A stretch of DNA of 64,000 bases from positions 248,001 through 312,000 of the forward strand of contig NZ_LQPC01000020.1 of NCBI RefSeq assembly GCF_002101705.1, written 5' to 3'. The stretch comes from Mycolicibacterium iranicum. Lineage in GTDB: Bacteria > Actinomycetota > Actinomycetes > Mycobacteriales > Mycobacteriaceae. Under the pieces are notes generated by a model that saw only the letters and a program-made list of their open reading frames with translations, ran no database searches and was not told the DNA's origin. Below, piece after piece: positions 9,301 through 17,227 of the stretch (position 1 is its first letter; every line of letters begins with the position of its first letter). The position numbers and the translations under genes are program-made.

Positions 9301-10480
9301 GGGTCTGCGGCGACGCGGAACCGCCGCGATCGTCGAGCTCGGCGCGCACCGCTGCGAAGAATTCGCGCGGCAGCGCACAGATGAAGCGTGGCCACGTGTA
9401 GCGGGCGTTCCAGTCGCGGTGGATGTCGGTGACCCACTTGTTCGGCGGCGTGTAGTCGGTGCCGACGGGCAGCAGCACGTTGCGGGTCAGCGCAACCTTC
9501 TTCAAGTTGGTGAACAGCTCGTAGGTCTGCTGCTCGGCCTCCTCCAGGGAGGCTGAGGAATCCATCCACCAGCCCGGCGCGTAGTGGGCGGGCATGTAGT
9601 GCGTCAGCAGTCCGCGCCCGGACGGCGCCATCCACTCGAATTCACTGGCGAACTGCATGCGCTCGGGGTCGCCGGGCCGCCCGTTCTCCGACGCCATCGG
9701 CCCCCACTGATGATGCGGCCCGCGCGCCCACGAGCTCGACGTCAGCCCGGCATCGGCGGCCATCCCGGGGAACTGTGGGTCGTGCCCGAAGACGTCGAGC
9801 TGCCACGCGGTGGCCGGGTCGGCGCCCATGACGTCACGCTGAAACCCGATGCCGTGCACGAAGTTCCGGATCGCAGTCTCGGGTCCCGTCAGGTTCGTGT
9901 TGGGCTCGTTGTAGGTGCCGCCCATGATCTCCACGCGGCCCTCAGCGATCAGCCTGCGCAGATCGGCCCGCTCCCACGGGTGGGTGTCCCAGAACGGTTT
10001 GAGATAGTCCACCTCGGCCAGCACGAACTTGTATTCGGGTTCCCTCCTTGCCATTTCGAGGTGGGCCCGCACGAGCTCGAACCCGTTGGTCTGGCGGCAG
10101 CGGCCCTGCGGTGCCTCGGTCCACAGACTGGTGTAGGCCGCCTGGGTGTTCCACCACACCGGGTCGTAGTGAAAGTGGCTGATCATGAACATCGTCCACC
10201 CGGGTTCGGCGTCGACGAAGCCGAACTCCGCCGAGCCCTCACCCGCCACGGCGACAGCCGCGCGCCGCTGTCCCGGAATCGGATCGGTGACGCCGACCGC
10301 GACTTCGACGGCGCCGTCGCCCGGTGCAGCGAGGTGCTCACCCGCGGTGTGCAGGCCCGGCCCGTCGACGCGCACCACCGTCGAAGCCGAACAGCCGCGG
10401 TAACCCACCCGAACCACCTGCGTCAACGCATCCGGTGGCCCGATGAAGAGCTCCGTCGACTCGGCGGAGGTGATGAACAC
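6365..10480 (-). CDS. GH38 alpha-mannosidase (Rv0648-like)
   Basis: This very long enzyme of about 1371 residues hydrolyses alpha-mannosidic bonds. The zinc-binding motif HFHYDPVWW starts near residue 102, and the catalytic nucleophile is probably D229 in QLDVFGHDPQF. Zinc-contacting residues also occur in GAHHDAITGSESDQVYLDL. The rest is the beta-sandwich region of GH38 enzymes plus a C-terminal NEW3/Ig-like part. It starts at GTG 17 bp after the WYL regulator stop with a poor ribosome site, so the start may be a little further in. No signal peptide is evident, so the enzyme is probably intracellular. Confidence 0.93.
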   Translation of the reverse strand: MFITSAESTELFIGPPDALTQVVRVGYRGCSASTVVRVDGPGLHTAGEHLAAPGDGAVEVAVGVTDPIPGQRRAAVAVAGEGSAEFGFVDAEPGWTMFMISHFHYDPVWWNTQAAYTSLWTEAPQGRCRQTNGFELVRAHLEMARREPEYKFVLAEVDYLKPFWDTHPWERADLRRLIAEGRVEIMGGTYNEPNTNLTGPETAIRNFVHGIGFQRDVMGADPATAWQLDVFGHDPQFPGMAADAGLTSSSWARGPHHQWGPMASENGRPGDPERMQFASEFEWMAPSGRGLLTHYMPAHYAPGWWMDSSASLEEAEQQTYELFTNLKKVALTRNVLLPVGTDYTPPNKWVTDIHRDWNARYTWPRFICALPREFFAAVRAELDDRGGSASPQTRDMNPIYTGKDVSYIDTKQANRAAENLTLEAEQFAVFASLLTGATYPEAALAKSWVQLAYGAHHDAITGSESDQVYLDLLTGWRDSWQLGHQTRDRALTLLSSAVDASVVVWNPLSHRRSDVVTVHLDKPFSGRVLDPDGNEVALVAEHGGRSLTWLAADVPSLGWQSYRLIPDGSAPTWEPVDGDEIANEHYRLRVDAASGGGVSSLSAGGRELIAEGRIGNELAVYEEYPAHPTAGEGPWHLLPKGPVVTSSQNPATAVRAYRSELGERIVVTGSIPGVLRYTQTLTLWRGVDRVDCRTTVDDFTGADRLLRLRWPCPVPGAMPVSEVGDAVIGRGFALLHQPDSPESVDTAVFPYTLDNPAYGWFGLSSALRVRFRCGAARAISVAEVISPTGAEPAVRELVAALARVGVTATCSAAHAPRYGDLSVDSNLPDVRISLGDNAFAETVFGAVDPQARAWVPAARPLQEVWRPGADLRDPSALPVLVVGSEAVASLIHDLADAEIYVDQDSDAPFESRTVAVINRGVPGFAVEADGTLHASLMQSCTGWPSGTWIDPPRRTHPDGSNFQLQHWTHSFDYAVVSAPGDWRDAQIPSRSAEFNQPLVAVAAHHDPGRGGLPRWGSLLEVQPERAVRVGALKAFGNPTARGSAGHAGPAGGVTVRVVETLGRATDVSVQSGLRHISAPRRLDLVENPRDADSPHTSLGGYEIATLRAELNLPRVLDAEQVALGPEAEPVQPLYARYWLHNRGHAPLGGLPAVAHLHPHRLESRGDEVVTLRLTAASDATDTALHGRVRIVAPAGWDLGVTELPFVLPPGDYLESTVDVGVPASTSPGLYPVLAELAATGGAIPASWHQTVEDVAVISVGDHDDRLLRLVREPVAVEVAAGETAQLGVEVATDAYADLTVEAHLISPWGTWEWLSPNISGAIVPARGTVELTFDVAPPEWTEPGQWWALIRVACAGELVYSQAVTVAVVQP

Positions 10481-10497
10481 CTCCGCACCCTACGGCC

Positions 10498-11451
10498 TCA
10501 GCCGGCCACCGCGCGGGCGATCCGGCCGGCGACAGTACGCACGGCGGCGACGACCTCGGGCGGTTCGAGCACCTCGAAGTCGCACCCCGGCATGGCCAGC
10601 CACGGCACCATCCGCTCGGGATCGTCTGCGCCCGTGGTGACGATGCAGGTATCGGGCCCGTCGGCTTCGATGTGCACCGAAGCGGTCGGAAACACCTGCG
10701 CGACAACGTCGGACGGCGCAAAGTACCGGACCCGCGCCACATAGGGATACGGTGAGGACGAGATCGCTCTGCGCACATACGACGCCGCGTCGGGCGCCTC
10801 GCGCGGCGTGAACGTCGTTCCGGCCACCCGGACCTGCGCCATCCGGTCCAGCCGGAGGCTGCGCCAGTCGTCGCGGTCTCGGTCGAAACACATCAGATAC
10901 CACCGTCGGCCGGTCGTCACCAACTGGTAGGGCTCCAGCCGGCGCTGCGTCACGGTGCCGCGGATGTCGGTGTAGGTGGCGCTCACGTGCTCGTGGTCCC
11001 GGCTGGCCCTCGCCAGCGTCATCAGCACATCGGGTTCGACCGGGGTGTCCGTCGCGGCGCCCAGCGTCACCGTCGCGTCGTGCAGCGCCGTCACCTGCGA
11101 CCGCAGCCGTGCGGGCATGACCTGATCGAGCTTGCTCAGCGCGCGCAGCGCCGACTCCCCGACGCCCGCCACGCTGCCGCCGGCAGCCACCCGCAGGCAG
11201 ACCGCCATCGCGACGGCCTCGTCGGGATCGAGCAGCAGCGGTGGCAGCGCCGCGCCGGCTCCGAGCTGGTATCCGCCGCCGTGACCGGTGCTCGCGTGCA
11301 CCGGATAGCCGAGTTCACGCAACCGGTCGACGTCCCGGCGAACACTTCGGGTGGTAACGCCGAGCCGATCGGCCAGCTCCTCGCCGCTCCAAACGCGGCG
11401 AGACTGCAGCAGACCGAGAAGTTGCAGCACCCGGCCGGTGGTTTCCGACAT
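10498..11451 (-). CDS. WYL-domain transcriptional regulator (YafY/DeoR type)
   Basis: This 317-residue repressor has an N-terminal winged HTH_11 helix-turn-helix (WSGEELADRLGVTTRSVRRD) and a C-terminal WYL domain with RRLEPYQLVTTGRRWYLMCF. A WCX-like tail follows. It is divergent to two DinB-like genes, and the intergenic region holds a perfect palindrome that is the likely operator. It also lies just upstream of the mannosidase on the same strand. A TTG two codons upstream could be the start instead of the ATG. Confidence 0.9.
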   Translation of the reverse strand: MSETTGRVLQLLGLLQSRRVWSGEELADRLGVTTRSVRRDVDRLRELGYPVHASTGHGGGYQLGAGAALPPLLLDPDEAVAMAVCLRVAAGGSVAGVGESALRALSKLDQVMPARLRSQVTALHDATVTLGAATDTPVEPDVLMTLARASRDHEHVSATYTDIRGTVTQRRLEPYQLVTTGRRWYLMCFDRDRDDWRSLRLDRMAQVRVAGTTFTPREAPDAASYVRRAISSSPYPYVARVRYFAPSDVVAQVFPTASVHIEADGPDTCIVTTGADDPERMVPWLAMPGCDFEVLEPPEVVAAVRTVAGRIARAVAG

Positions 11452-11474
11452 GTTCAACAGTCTGCCGCAGTTTT

Positions 11475-11491
11475 AGGACAGAAACTGTCCT
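11475..11491. promoter_or_regulatory. Perfect palindrome, probable WYL-regulator operator
   Basis: AGGACAGAAACTGTCCT is a perfect 7-bp inverted repeat around AAA. It lies between the divergent WYL regulator and the first DinB-like gene, 23 bp before the latter's ATG. Its position suits repression of the DinB pair and autoregulation. Confidence 0.7.
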
Positions 11492-11514
11492 CAATGGGTG
11501 GAAGAGTGGTCGGC

Positions 11515-12051
11515 ATGAGCAACCCACTGACCACTGAGCTGGCGGAGCAGCTCGACTGGCACTGGAGCAACCAGCTGCGGCCGAGACTGGAGGGGCTCAC
11601 CGACGACGAGTACTTCTGGGAACCGGTGCCCGGATGCTGGACCGTTCACCGCGACGGCAGGATCGACTTCGCCGTCCCGGCGCCGCAGCCAGAACCGGTG
11701 ACCACCATCGCCTGGCGCCTCGCGCACGTCATCGTGGGCGTCCTCGCGATGCGCACGCACTCGCACTTCGGCGGGCCGCCCGCGGACTATCAGTCATGGC
11801 CGTATGCCACGGACGCCGGCAGCGCACTCGCGCAGCTCGACGAGGCGTACGACGGATGGCTGACCGGTGTCCGCAGCCTCGACAACGACGAACTCGCACA
11901 ACCGTGCGGGCCGGCAGAAGGGCCGTACGCCGACAAACCGATGAGCACGTTGGTACTGCACATCAGTCGAGAGGTGATCCACCACGGGGCCGAAATCGCC
12001 TTGCTCCGTGATCTTTACGCCCACTCCACCAATCCTGCGAAAGGAATCTGA
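11515..12051 (+). CDS. DinB-superfamily protein
   Basis: This 178-residue protein has the four-helix DinB/YfiT fold. His residues typical of the metal site appear in WRLAHVIVGV and in LVLHISREVIHHGAEIALLRDLY near the C-terminus. Many members are thiol-dependent transferases or bind metals; no specific reaction can be given here. It is divergent from the WYL regulator across a palindromic operator and 4 bp ahead of a second DinB-like gene, so the two are likely co-induced. The start is taken at ATG 11515 (MSNPLTTELAEQL); the frame is open upstream across the regulator. Confidence 0.85.
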   Translation: MSNPLTTELAEQLDWHWSNQLRPRLEGLTDDEYFWEPVPGCWTVHRDGRIDFAVPAPQPEPVTTIAWRLAHVIVGVLAMRTHSHFGGPPADYQSWPYATDAGSALAQLDEAYDGWLTGVRSLDNDELAQPCGPAEGPYADKPMSTLVLHISREVIHHGAEIALLRDLYAHSTNPAKGI

Positions 12052-12055
12052 AACC

Positions 12056-12655
12056 ATGGCCGCAATGCCTCCGCCGATTGTCGACGAGCGCGCCGGACTC
12101 AAGGAATACGTGAAGGCGCAGCAGTACGCATTCCACGCGATCGCGTTCGGACTCACCGACGAGCAGGCGCGGTCCGCGCCCTCGGTCAGCACACTGTCGA
12201 TCGGTGGCCTGATCAAGCACGTCACACACTGTCAGCGGGGCTGGATGGAGAGGGTCGCCGCGGCACCCCACCTGCCTCAGGCTGACCCGCGTCCGATGGA
12301 CGACCAGGCGGCCGAATACGAAGACCAGTTCGTGATGCGCGAGGACGAGACGCTCGCCGACGTGCTCGCCGCGTTCGACCGCCAGAACGCGGAAACGCTG
12401 CAATTGGTGGACACGGCCGATCTCGGTGCGGCCGTACCGATTCCACAGGATGTGCCGTGGTTTCCCAAAGACGTTCCCGCATGGTCGGTGCGCTGGGTGT
12501 TCTTCCACATGATCGAAGAGCTCGCCCGCCACGCCGGCCAGGGCGACATCATCCGCGAGACCATCGACGGAGCAACACTCTACGAACTGCTCGCCGGGCT
12601 GGAGGGATGGCCCGAGACGGAGTGGCTCAAGCCGTTCACCGCGGCCAACACCTGA
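12056..12655 (+). CDS. DinB-family protein
   Basis: This 199-residue second member of the pair begins MAAMPPPIVDERAGLKEYVK. It has a ribosome site GAAAGGA about ten bases before the ATG. The DinB metal-site pattern is visible as GGLIKHVTHCQRGW near residue 55 and VFFHMIEELARHAGQGDIIRE (two segments) near residue 160. The HxxEExxRHxGH/D-like ending is characteristic of actinobacterial DUF664/DinB_2 proteins. It is only 4 bp behind the first DinB gene and ends 8 bp from the convergent TetR gene. Confidence 0.88.
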   Translation: MAAMPPPIVDERAGLKEYVKAQQYAFHAIAFGLTDEQARSAPSVSTLSIGGLIKHVTHCQRGWMERVAAAPHLPQADPRPMDDQAAEYEDQFVMREDETLADVLAAFDRQNAETLQLVDTADLGAAVPIPQDVPWFPKDVPAWSVRWVFFHMIEELARHAGQGDIIRETIDGATLYELLAGLEGWPETEWLKPFTAANT

Positions 12656-12663
12656 GAAATGCC

Positions 12664-13272
12664 TCAGCGCAACACAAGTCGCAGGGCGTAGTCGACGACG
12701 GCGTCGAGATCGTCGCCGAGGCTGCCCGTCAGCCACTGCTGGGCCAGCTCGGCCATCGCACCGGTGTACATCGCGGCGCCCACGAGGGCGGCGACGGGAT
12801 CCGAGCCGGGCTGCAGCCGCCACCCCTCGGTGAGGACCGCTTCTCTGAGCAGGTCCTGGGTGGCGGCGCGGCGCGCGATCAGGACGGGGTTGGATCGCGC
12901 GTCGGTGAACAGCACGCGGCCTCGGCGGGGATCGACGGAGCTGAAGTGCAGCACTGCGGCCATGCCGGCGCGCGTCCGGGCGCGCAGGGAGTCCTCGGCC
13001 CGCGCCATGGCGGCTTCGACGGCCTCCGCGAGCTCCGCGCTGACCCGGTCGTACACCGCGCCAAGCAGCTGATCGGTGTCGGAGAAGCTTTCGTAGAAGT
13101 AGCGGGTGTTGAGTCCGCATTCCCGCGATACCGAACGCACCGACAGCGCGGCTTCACCGCCGTCTCCGAAGAGTCGATAGGCGGCGTCGATCAGAAGCGC
13201 GCGGCGTTCGGCACGTCGGTCGGTCAGCGGGACACCCGCCCATCTGGTCGGACTCGACGTCGCACCGGACAT
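12664..13272 (-). CDS. TetR-family transcriptional regulator
   Basis: This 202-residue regulator has its helix-turn-helix near residues 20-70 (ALLIDAAYRLFGDGGEAALS, then VSRECGLNTRYFYESFSDTD). The C-terminal ligand domain ends in VVDYALRLVLR. It is divergent from the MpaB-type oxygenase gene across 90 bp that contain an imperfect palindrome, so it probably represses that gene and itself. The ligand is unknown. Confidence 0.9.
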   Translation of the reverse strand: MSGATSSPTRWAGVPLTDRRAERRALLIDAAYRLFGDGGEAALSVRSVSRECGLNTRYFYESFSDTDQLLGAVYDRVSAELAEAVEAAMARAEDSLRARTRAGMAAVLHFSSVDPRRGRVLFTDARSNPVLIARRAATQDLLREAVLTEGWRLQPGSDPVAALVGAAMYTGAMAELAQQWLTGSLGDDLDAVVDYALRLVLR

Positions 13273-13330
13273 CGCTACAGCGTAGGCAATTGCTGTTCAG
13301 ATCTGGCCACATCCGTAGCCAAAGGCTATT

Positions 13331-13350
13331 CTGGTAACACCCGTGACCAG
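13331..13350. promoter_or_regulatory. Candidate TetR operator
   Basis: The half-sites CTGGTnAC and GTnACCAG form an imperfect inverted repeat spanning 20 bp. It ends 12 bases before the ATG of the MpaB-type gene, close to its GGAGG. Position and symmetry suit the divergent TetR protein, but this is inferred only from the sequence. Confidence 0.42.
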
Positions 13351-13362
13351 TTTGGAGGCGCC

Positions 13363-14358
13363 ATGTTTCTGCCGCATCAGATCGTCGGGAACGAATTGAA
13401 CAGGCAGTTCGACGTCCGCGTGCGCAAGTACTTCTTCCGCGGCATGGACTTCGCAGGCCCGGTGGGCGACCCGGGGTGGTTCGGCCCGGGTAGCGCGGTG
13501 TGGCACGTGCACTCCCACGTTCACGCCCTGATCTTCGGGCTGCAGTGCGCGGCGTTCATCGAGCGGCTCGATCCGTCCATCTACTGGATGGGCGTCCACC
13601 ACTCGCGCCTCGTCAAACCCGAGACGAAGAACAATCCCATGCCCGAGATCGACCCCGCGGGCTTCGGGGCGCGGCTCGGCCACTCCATGGCGTTCTTCAT
13701 CGGCACCGCGTACGGCTCGACCGCCACCGCAGAACGGCTCGCGCTGGCGGTCCGCTCCATGCACCACACCATCAAGGGCACCCGGCCCCACGGCGCACGC
13801 TATGACGCCGACGACCCCGAATGGCTGCGCTGGAACTACGCCACCGTCGTGTGGGGTATCGACACCGCGCACGAGCTTTATCACCCGAACCCGTTGCGCG
13901 GCAAAAAGCTTGACCGGTACTACGGCGAGTTCGTCCGGGTCGGGCATGCACTGGGCGGCACCGACCTCCCCGCCACCAAGCAGGAGACTCTGGACTGCCT
14001 GAAGTCGTACCTGCCCAAGCTGGCCGTCACCTATGGCGCGGCGATGGCGACCGGCCCCGGCCTGCCCCTGCCGTTGGCGGCCCTGAACTGGGCGGTGCGC
14101 GATACGATGCCGGCCTGGGCCAAGGGAATGATCCAGCATCGTGATCCGAACGTCGTCGAGCGCACCGCACGGCGCGCCACGGTGTGGTCGGTGATCAACG
14201 GAATCCACACCGCATCAGGCCCGCTACCGGAATACGAGCAAGCCAGGGCGCGGGTCGCCGACGGTATCGACCCCGACCTCGCACCGCACACCGTGCCGAC
14301 CTATCAACCCGGCACGGACCCGGCGCTGACCCGCAGCGAGTTGGAGAATGCCTTCTGA
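13363..14358 (+). CDS. MpaB-family oxygenase (DUF2236)
   Basis: This 331-residue heme-type oxygenase-like protein of the MpaB/Lcp (latex clearing protein) superfamily starts MFLPHQIVGNELNRQFDVRV with GGAGG nine bases upstream. Conserved features include the early GPGSAVWHVHSHVHALIFG, the central ALAVRSMHHTIKG whose His is a candidate heme ligand, and WNYATVVWGIDTAHELYH. The substrate is unknown. A divergent TetR gene probably controls it. Its last 102 coding bases recur 34 kb downstream, so this 3' end is the left edge of the glycan island. Confidence 0.85.
   Translation: MFLPHQIVGNELNRQFDVRVRKYFFRGMDFAGPVGDPGWFGPGSAVWHVHSHVHALIFGLQCAAFIERLDPSIYWMGVHHSRLVKPETKNNPMPEIDPAGFGARLGHSMAFFIGTAYGSTATAERLALAVRSMHHTIKGTRPHGARYDADDPEWLRWNYATVVWGIDTAHELYHPNPLRGKKLDRYYGEFVRVGHALGGTDLPATKQETLDCLKSYLPKLAVTYGAAMATGPGLPLPLAALNWAVRDTMPAWAKGMIQHRDPNVVERTARRATVWSVINGIHTASGPLPEYEQARARVADGIDPDLAPHTVPTYQPGTDPALTRSELENAF
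14254..14355 (+). repeat. Left copy of 102-bp island-flanking direct repeat
   Basis: The final coding bases of the MpaB-type gene (protein end DGIDPDLAPHTVPTYQPG and onward) match 48524-48625 at 97 of 102 positions by direct comparison. Similarity stops at both edges. The two copies face the same way and enclose the whole glycan gene set. Confidence 0.95.
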
Positions 14359-14573
14359 CAGCGAAGTAGCTGGTGGAGTTGTAGCGAATAACGCGAGCTC
14401 TCCCACTGAGGAGAGATCGCTGATAACTGACCGCAAATACTCACCTAATGAGGCGCCTCTAGCCCGCGGGTACGCAAAAAGGCACCACGCCCGGCGCGGC
14501 CGGCCGCCTACCCGGATGACTACTATGGTGCTTGATCTCACCGGCCACCCATCAGCCCCGAGAGGTACTTGGC

Positions 14574-15350
14574 ATGACTGCATCGACGGCTGCGAATTCC
14601 GCAAAGAGCGCTGACCTCGCCGTAATGCCGCTCGTACTGATGTACCACTCGGTCGCCCCCTACGACGAGGATCCCCACGAGGTCACTCTCACGCCACACC
14701 GGTTCGAGCAACACATGCACTGGCTGCACCGCCGCAAGCTGCGCGGGGTCTCGATGACCGAGCTACTGCGAGCGAAGGCGCAAGGGCAGGGCCGCGGACT
14801 TGTGGGCCTGACTTTCGATGATGGTTATCAGGACTTTCTTACCTACGCGATCCCAACTCTTCAGAAGTTCGGTTTCACCGCGACGACCTTTGTTCTTGCC
14901 GGACGTCTCGGCGGCGAGGATGAGTGGAATCGCCCGGCACCCGTCAAGACGTTGATGACGAAAGACGAGGTACGCCGTGTAGCGGCAGCCGGAATGGAGA
15001 TCGGCTCGCATGGGCTGGCCCATGTCAAGCTGACCGAAGTCGATGACGAGACACTGAAGGCTGAGGCGGTCCACAGTCGAGCGATTCTCAGCGAGTTGGT
15101 TGGTAGCGAAGTGACGGGCTTCTGCTACCCATTCGGCAAGATCGAGCCGCGCGTCGTGAATGCGATCAAGTCCGCTGGGTACGAATACGCATGCGCCATC
15201 TGGCCCTCTCGCACGATCGGACGCCATGCCATTCCACGCACGTATGTGCATGACCGCGACACTTCCTGGCGCCTCGACGCCAAACGTTTAGTTGCCGGAG
15301 CCAGAGTCGGCAATCGCTTCGCAGTGCGCCGCCACCGCGGCGCCTCGTAA
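14574..15350 (+). CDS. Polysaccharide deacetylase, NodB/CE4 family (copy 1)
   Basis: This 258-residue enzyme removes N- or O-acetyl groups from a glycan. The metal-binding triad is visible as D83 of TFDDGYQDF with H146 and H150 in SHGLAH, and the later motif FCYPFGKIEP matches CE4 motif 3. No signal peptide is seen. The ATG is preceded by GAGAGG at good spacing. It is the first island gene after the MpaB repeat and has a close paralogue at 28619-29407 in which the N-terminal region and motif positions line up residue for residue. Confidence 0.92.
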   Translation: MTASTAANSAKSADLAVMPLVLMYHSVAPYDEDPHEVTLTPHRFEQHMHWLHRRKLRGVSMTELLRAKAQGQGRGLVGLTFDDGYQDFLTYAIPTLQKFGFTATTFVLAGRLGGEDEWNRPAPVKTLMTKDEVRRVAAAGMEIGSHGLAHVKLTEVDDETLKAEAVHSRAILSELVGSEVTGFCYPFGKIEPRVVNAIKSAGYEYACAIWPSRTIGRHAIPRTYVHDRDTSWRLDAKRLVAGARVGNRFAVRRHRGAS

Positions 15351-15369
15351 ACCGAGTCTCGGAGGAAAA

Positions 15370-16431
15370 TTGCGGACGCCTGCGGCAAACCATCGAAAAT
15401 GGACCGAGATGGGCATGTTTGGACGGGCGCGGTTGGTTGCGGCTCTTCTCGCCACAGCGGTGACACTCGCGCTGGTCGAACCCGCAAATACCGGCTCGGC
15501 CAGTCCGACCGGCAACTCTGATATCCAGCGTGGATTCGCGCTTATCTGGGATAACACCTACAACGGTCCACAAATCGCCGATTCATTGCGCGAGATGAAG
15601 GCGGCAGGAGCGACGTGGGTGCAACTAGGCGCCGCCTGGGGGCAGCCTACGAAAAACGCGAGCGCAATTTCGCGCCTGCCCACCACGATCTCGGACGAGG
15701 ATCTGGCACGAGCGATAACGGTGGCTCACCAACTCGGCCTGAAGGTCCTTCTCACGCCGCACCTATATCTGCCGGCACCCCAGAGCCGTAGCACGATCAG
15801 CCCGGACGATCGGCCTGCGTGGTTTGCCGCCTACACACAATTTGTTACCCACTACGCGGCAATGGCCCAGCGATTGGGCGTAGAACAGTTCTCCGTTGGC
15901 AGTGAGCTGGCGTCTATCAGCGATGATCGCCCCGGTTGGCTTGGTGTCATCTCGGCTGTGCGCGCCGAATACAGCGGCACCCTCCTCTACGGCGCTGAAC
16001 CGCTTGAGTATCCGCGTATCCCCTTCTGGGACGCACTCGATCTGATCGGCATCGACGCCTACTGGCCGTTATCCCCGGTGCCCACGACCGACGCGGCAGC
16101 GTTGCGTCAAGCCTGGCAACCAATCGTTGGGGAGATGGCGGCCTTCTCGGCCCGCACGGGCCGCGACATCGTGTTCACCGAAGCGGGATTCACAAGTCAG
16201 CGAGGCACTACTACGCATCCCGCCGACTGGATGATCAGCACGACTCCCGATCAGGCCGAGCAAGCCGCCGCGTATCAATCGTTGCTGGCATCTTTCAGCG
16301 ATCAACCATGGTGGAAGGGCGTGTATTGGTGGGTGTGGAACGCACTTCCTGACGACGGCAGCGATCACGCGACCAATTACTCCCCGCGTGGCAAACAAGC
16401 GGAGGCTGTGCTGAGGCAATGGTGGCTTTGA
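15370..16431 (+). CDS. Secreted glycoside hydrolase, GH113-like TIM barrel
   Basis: This secreted hydrolase has about 353 residues. After a short basic leader comes a hydrophobic segment (LVAALLATAVTLALV) that looks like a signal peptide. The mature part begins GFALIWDNTYNGPQIADSLR and reads as a (beta/alpha)8 barrel. SVGSELASI carries the probable acid/base Glu and VFTEAGFTSQRG the probable nucleophile, as in GH113 beta-mannanase-like enzymes. I chose TTG 15370 because GGAGG lies just before it; ATG 15409 is the alternative. It may trim or release the glycan made by the island. The substrate is unknown. Confidence 0.78.
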   Translation: MRTPAANHRKWTEMGMFGRARLVAALLATAVTLALVEPANTGSASPTGNSDIQRGFALIWDNTYNGPQIADSLREMKAAGATWVQLGAAWGQPTKNASAISRLPTTISDEDLARAITVAHQLGLKVLLTPHLYLPAPQSRSTISPDDRPAWFAAYTQFVTHYAAMAQRLGVEQFSVGSELASISDDRPGWLGVISAVRAEYSGTLLYGAEPLEYPRIPFWDALDLIGIDAYWPLSPVPTTDAAALRQAWQPIVGEMAAFSARTGRDIVFTEAGFTSQRGTTTHPADWMISTTPDQAEQAAAYQSLLASFSDQPWWKGVYWWVWNALPDDGSDHATNYSPRGKQAEAVLRQWWL

Positions 16432-16480
16432 GTGGAAGTACTGGAATTCGAGCCTGACCAGCAATGGTAGCTTGAGCACC

Positions 16481-17209
16481 ATGGTGAATGCGCCCACTCG
16501 ACTGAAAGACGCCATCAAGCGCGTCCCGGGAGTGCAAACTCTGTATTTCAGACTGTCCGGAATGCGGCTGCCACGTTCCACCGAGGCTGCCTTTCGCGAA
16601 ATAGTCTCGGAGAACAAGTGGGGCGTCAACGAATCGCTCTCTGGGGGTGGTTCAGACCTTCATCAAACGCGCATCGTCCGGGAGCGTCTGCCCGCACTGT
16701 GGGCAGAGTTGAGCGTGACGACAGTCCTCGACATACCTTGTGGCGACTTCTTCTGGATGAAGCACGTCCCCAAAGATGGAATTCACTACCTCGGCGCTGA
16801 CATCCTTCCCGAGCTCATCGAGAGCAACAACAAGCTCTACCGCCAGTCGGATGTGAACTTCCAGACGCTGAATCTCCTGGAGGGCGGCCTCCCAAAAGTT
16901 GATTTCATCCTCTGTCGAGATTGCCTTATGCATTTCTCCTACCGACATGCCATAACCGCGCTCCGCAACATCTGCGAAAGCGGCTCAACGTATGTATTGA
17001 CAACGACATTTACTGATCGGCGTCGCAATCACGACATAGCCACCGGGCAATTCCGTCCGTTGAATTTGCAAGCGCGACCGATCGCCCTGCCGCCACCCAT
17101 GCTTCTCATCAATGAAGGATGTACTGAGTACGAAGGCGCCTATCCAGACAAATCCCTAGGCTTGTGGCGTACCGCCGATATTCGAGCGCACCTCGAGCGT
17201 CGTCATTGA
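16481..17209 (+). CDS. SAM-dependent methyltransferase, class I
   Basis: This 242-residue protein has the SAM-binding loop VLDIPCGDFFWMKHV and the following acidic strand YLGADILPELIE. The segment FILCRDCLMHFSYRHAI takes the place of motif II. It probably O- or N-methylates a sugar of the island glycan; the acceptor is unknown. The ribosome site is weak, and a TTG nine bases upstream is an alternative start. It ends 18 bp from the convergent beta-helix gene. Confidence 0.82.
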   Translation: MVNAPTRLKDAIKRVPGVQTLYFRLSGMRLPRSTEAAFREIVSENKWGVNESLSGGGSDLHQTRIVRERLPALWAELSVTTVLDIPCGDFFWMKHVPKDGIHYLGADILPELIESNNKLYRQSDVNFQTLNLLEGGLPKVDFILCRDCLMHFSYRHAITALRNICESGSTYVLTTTFTDRRRNHDIATGQFRPLNLQARPIALPPPMLLINEGCTEYEGAYPDKSLGLWRTADIRAHLERRH

Positions 17210-17227
17210 GGCCCGCCTTCGCGACAA

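Noticed and set aside
9584..10744. 386-codon frame antisense to the mannosidase start
   Set aside because: Opposite strand of conserved GH38 motifs; no ribosome site or family features.
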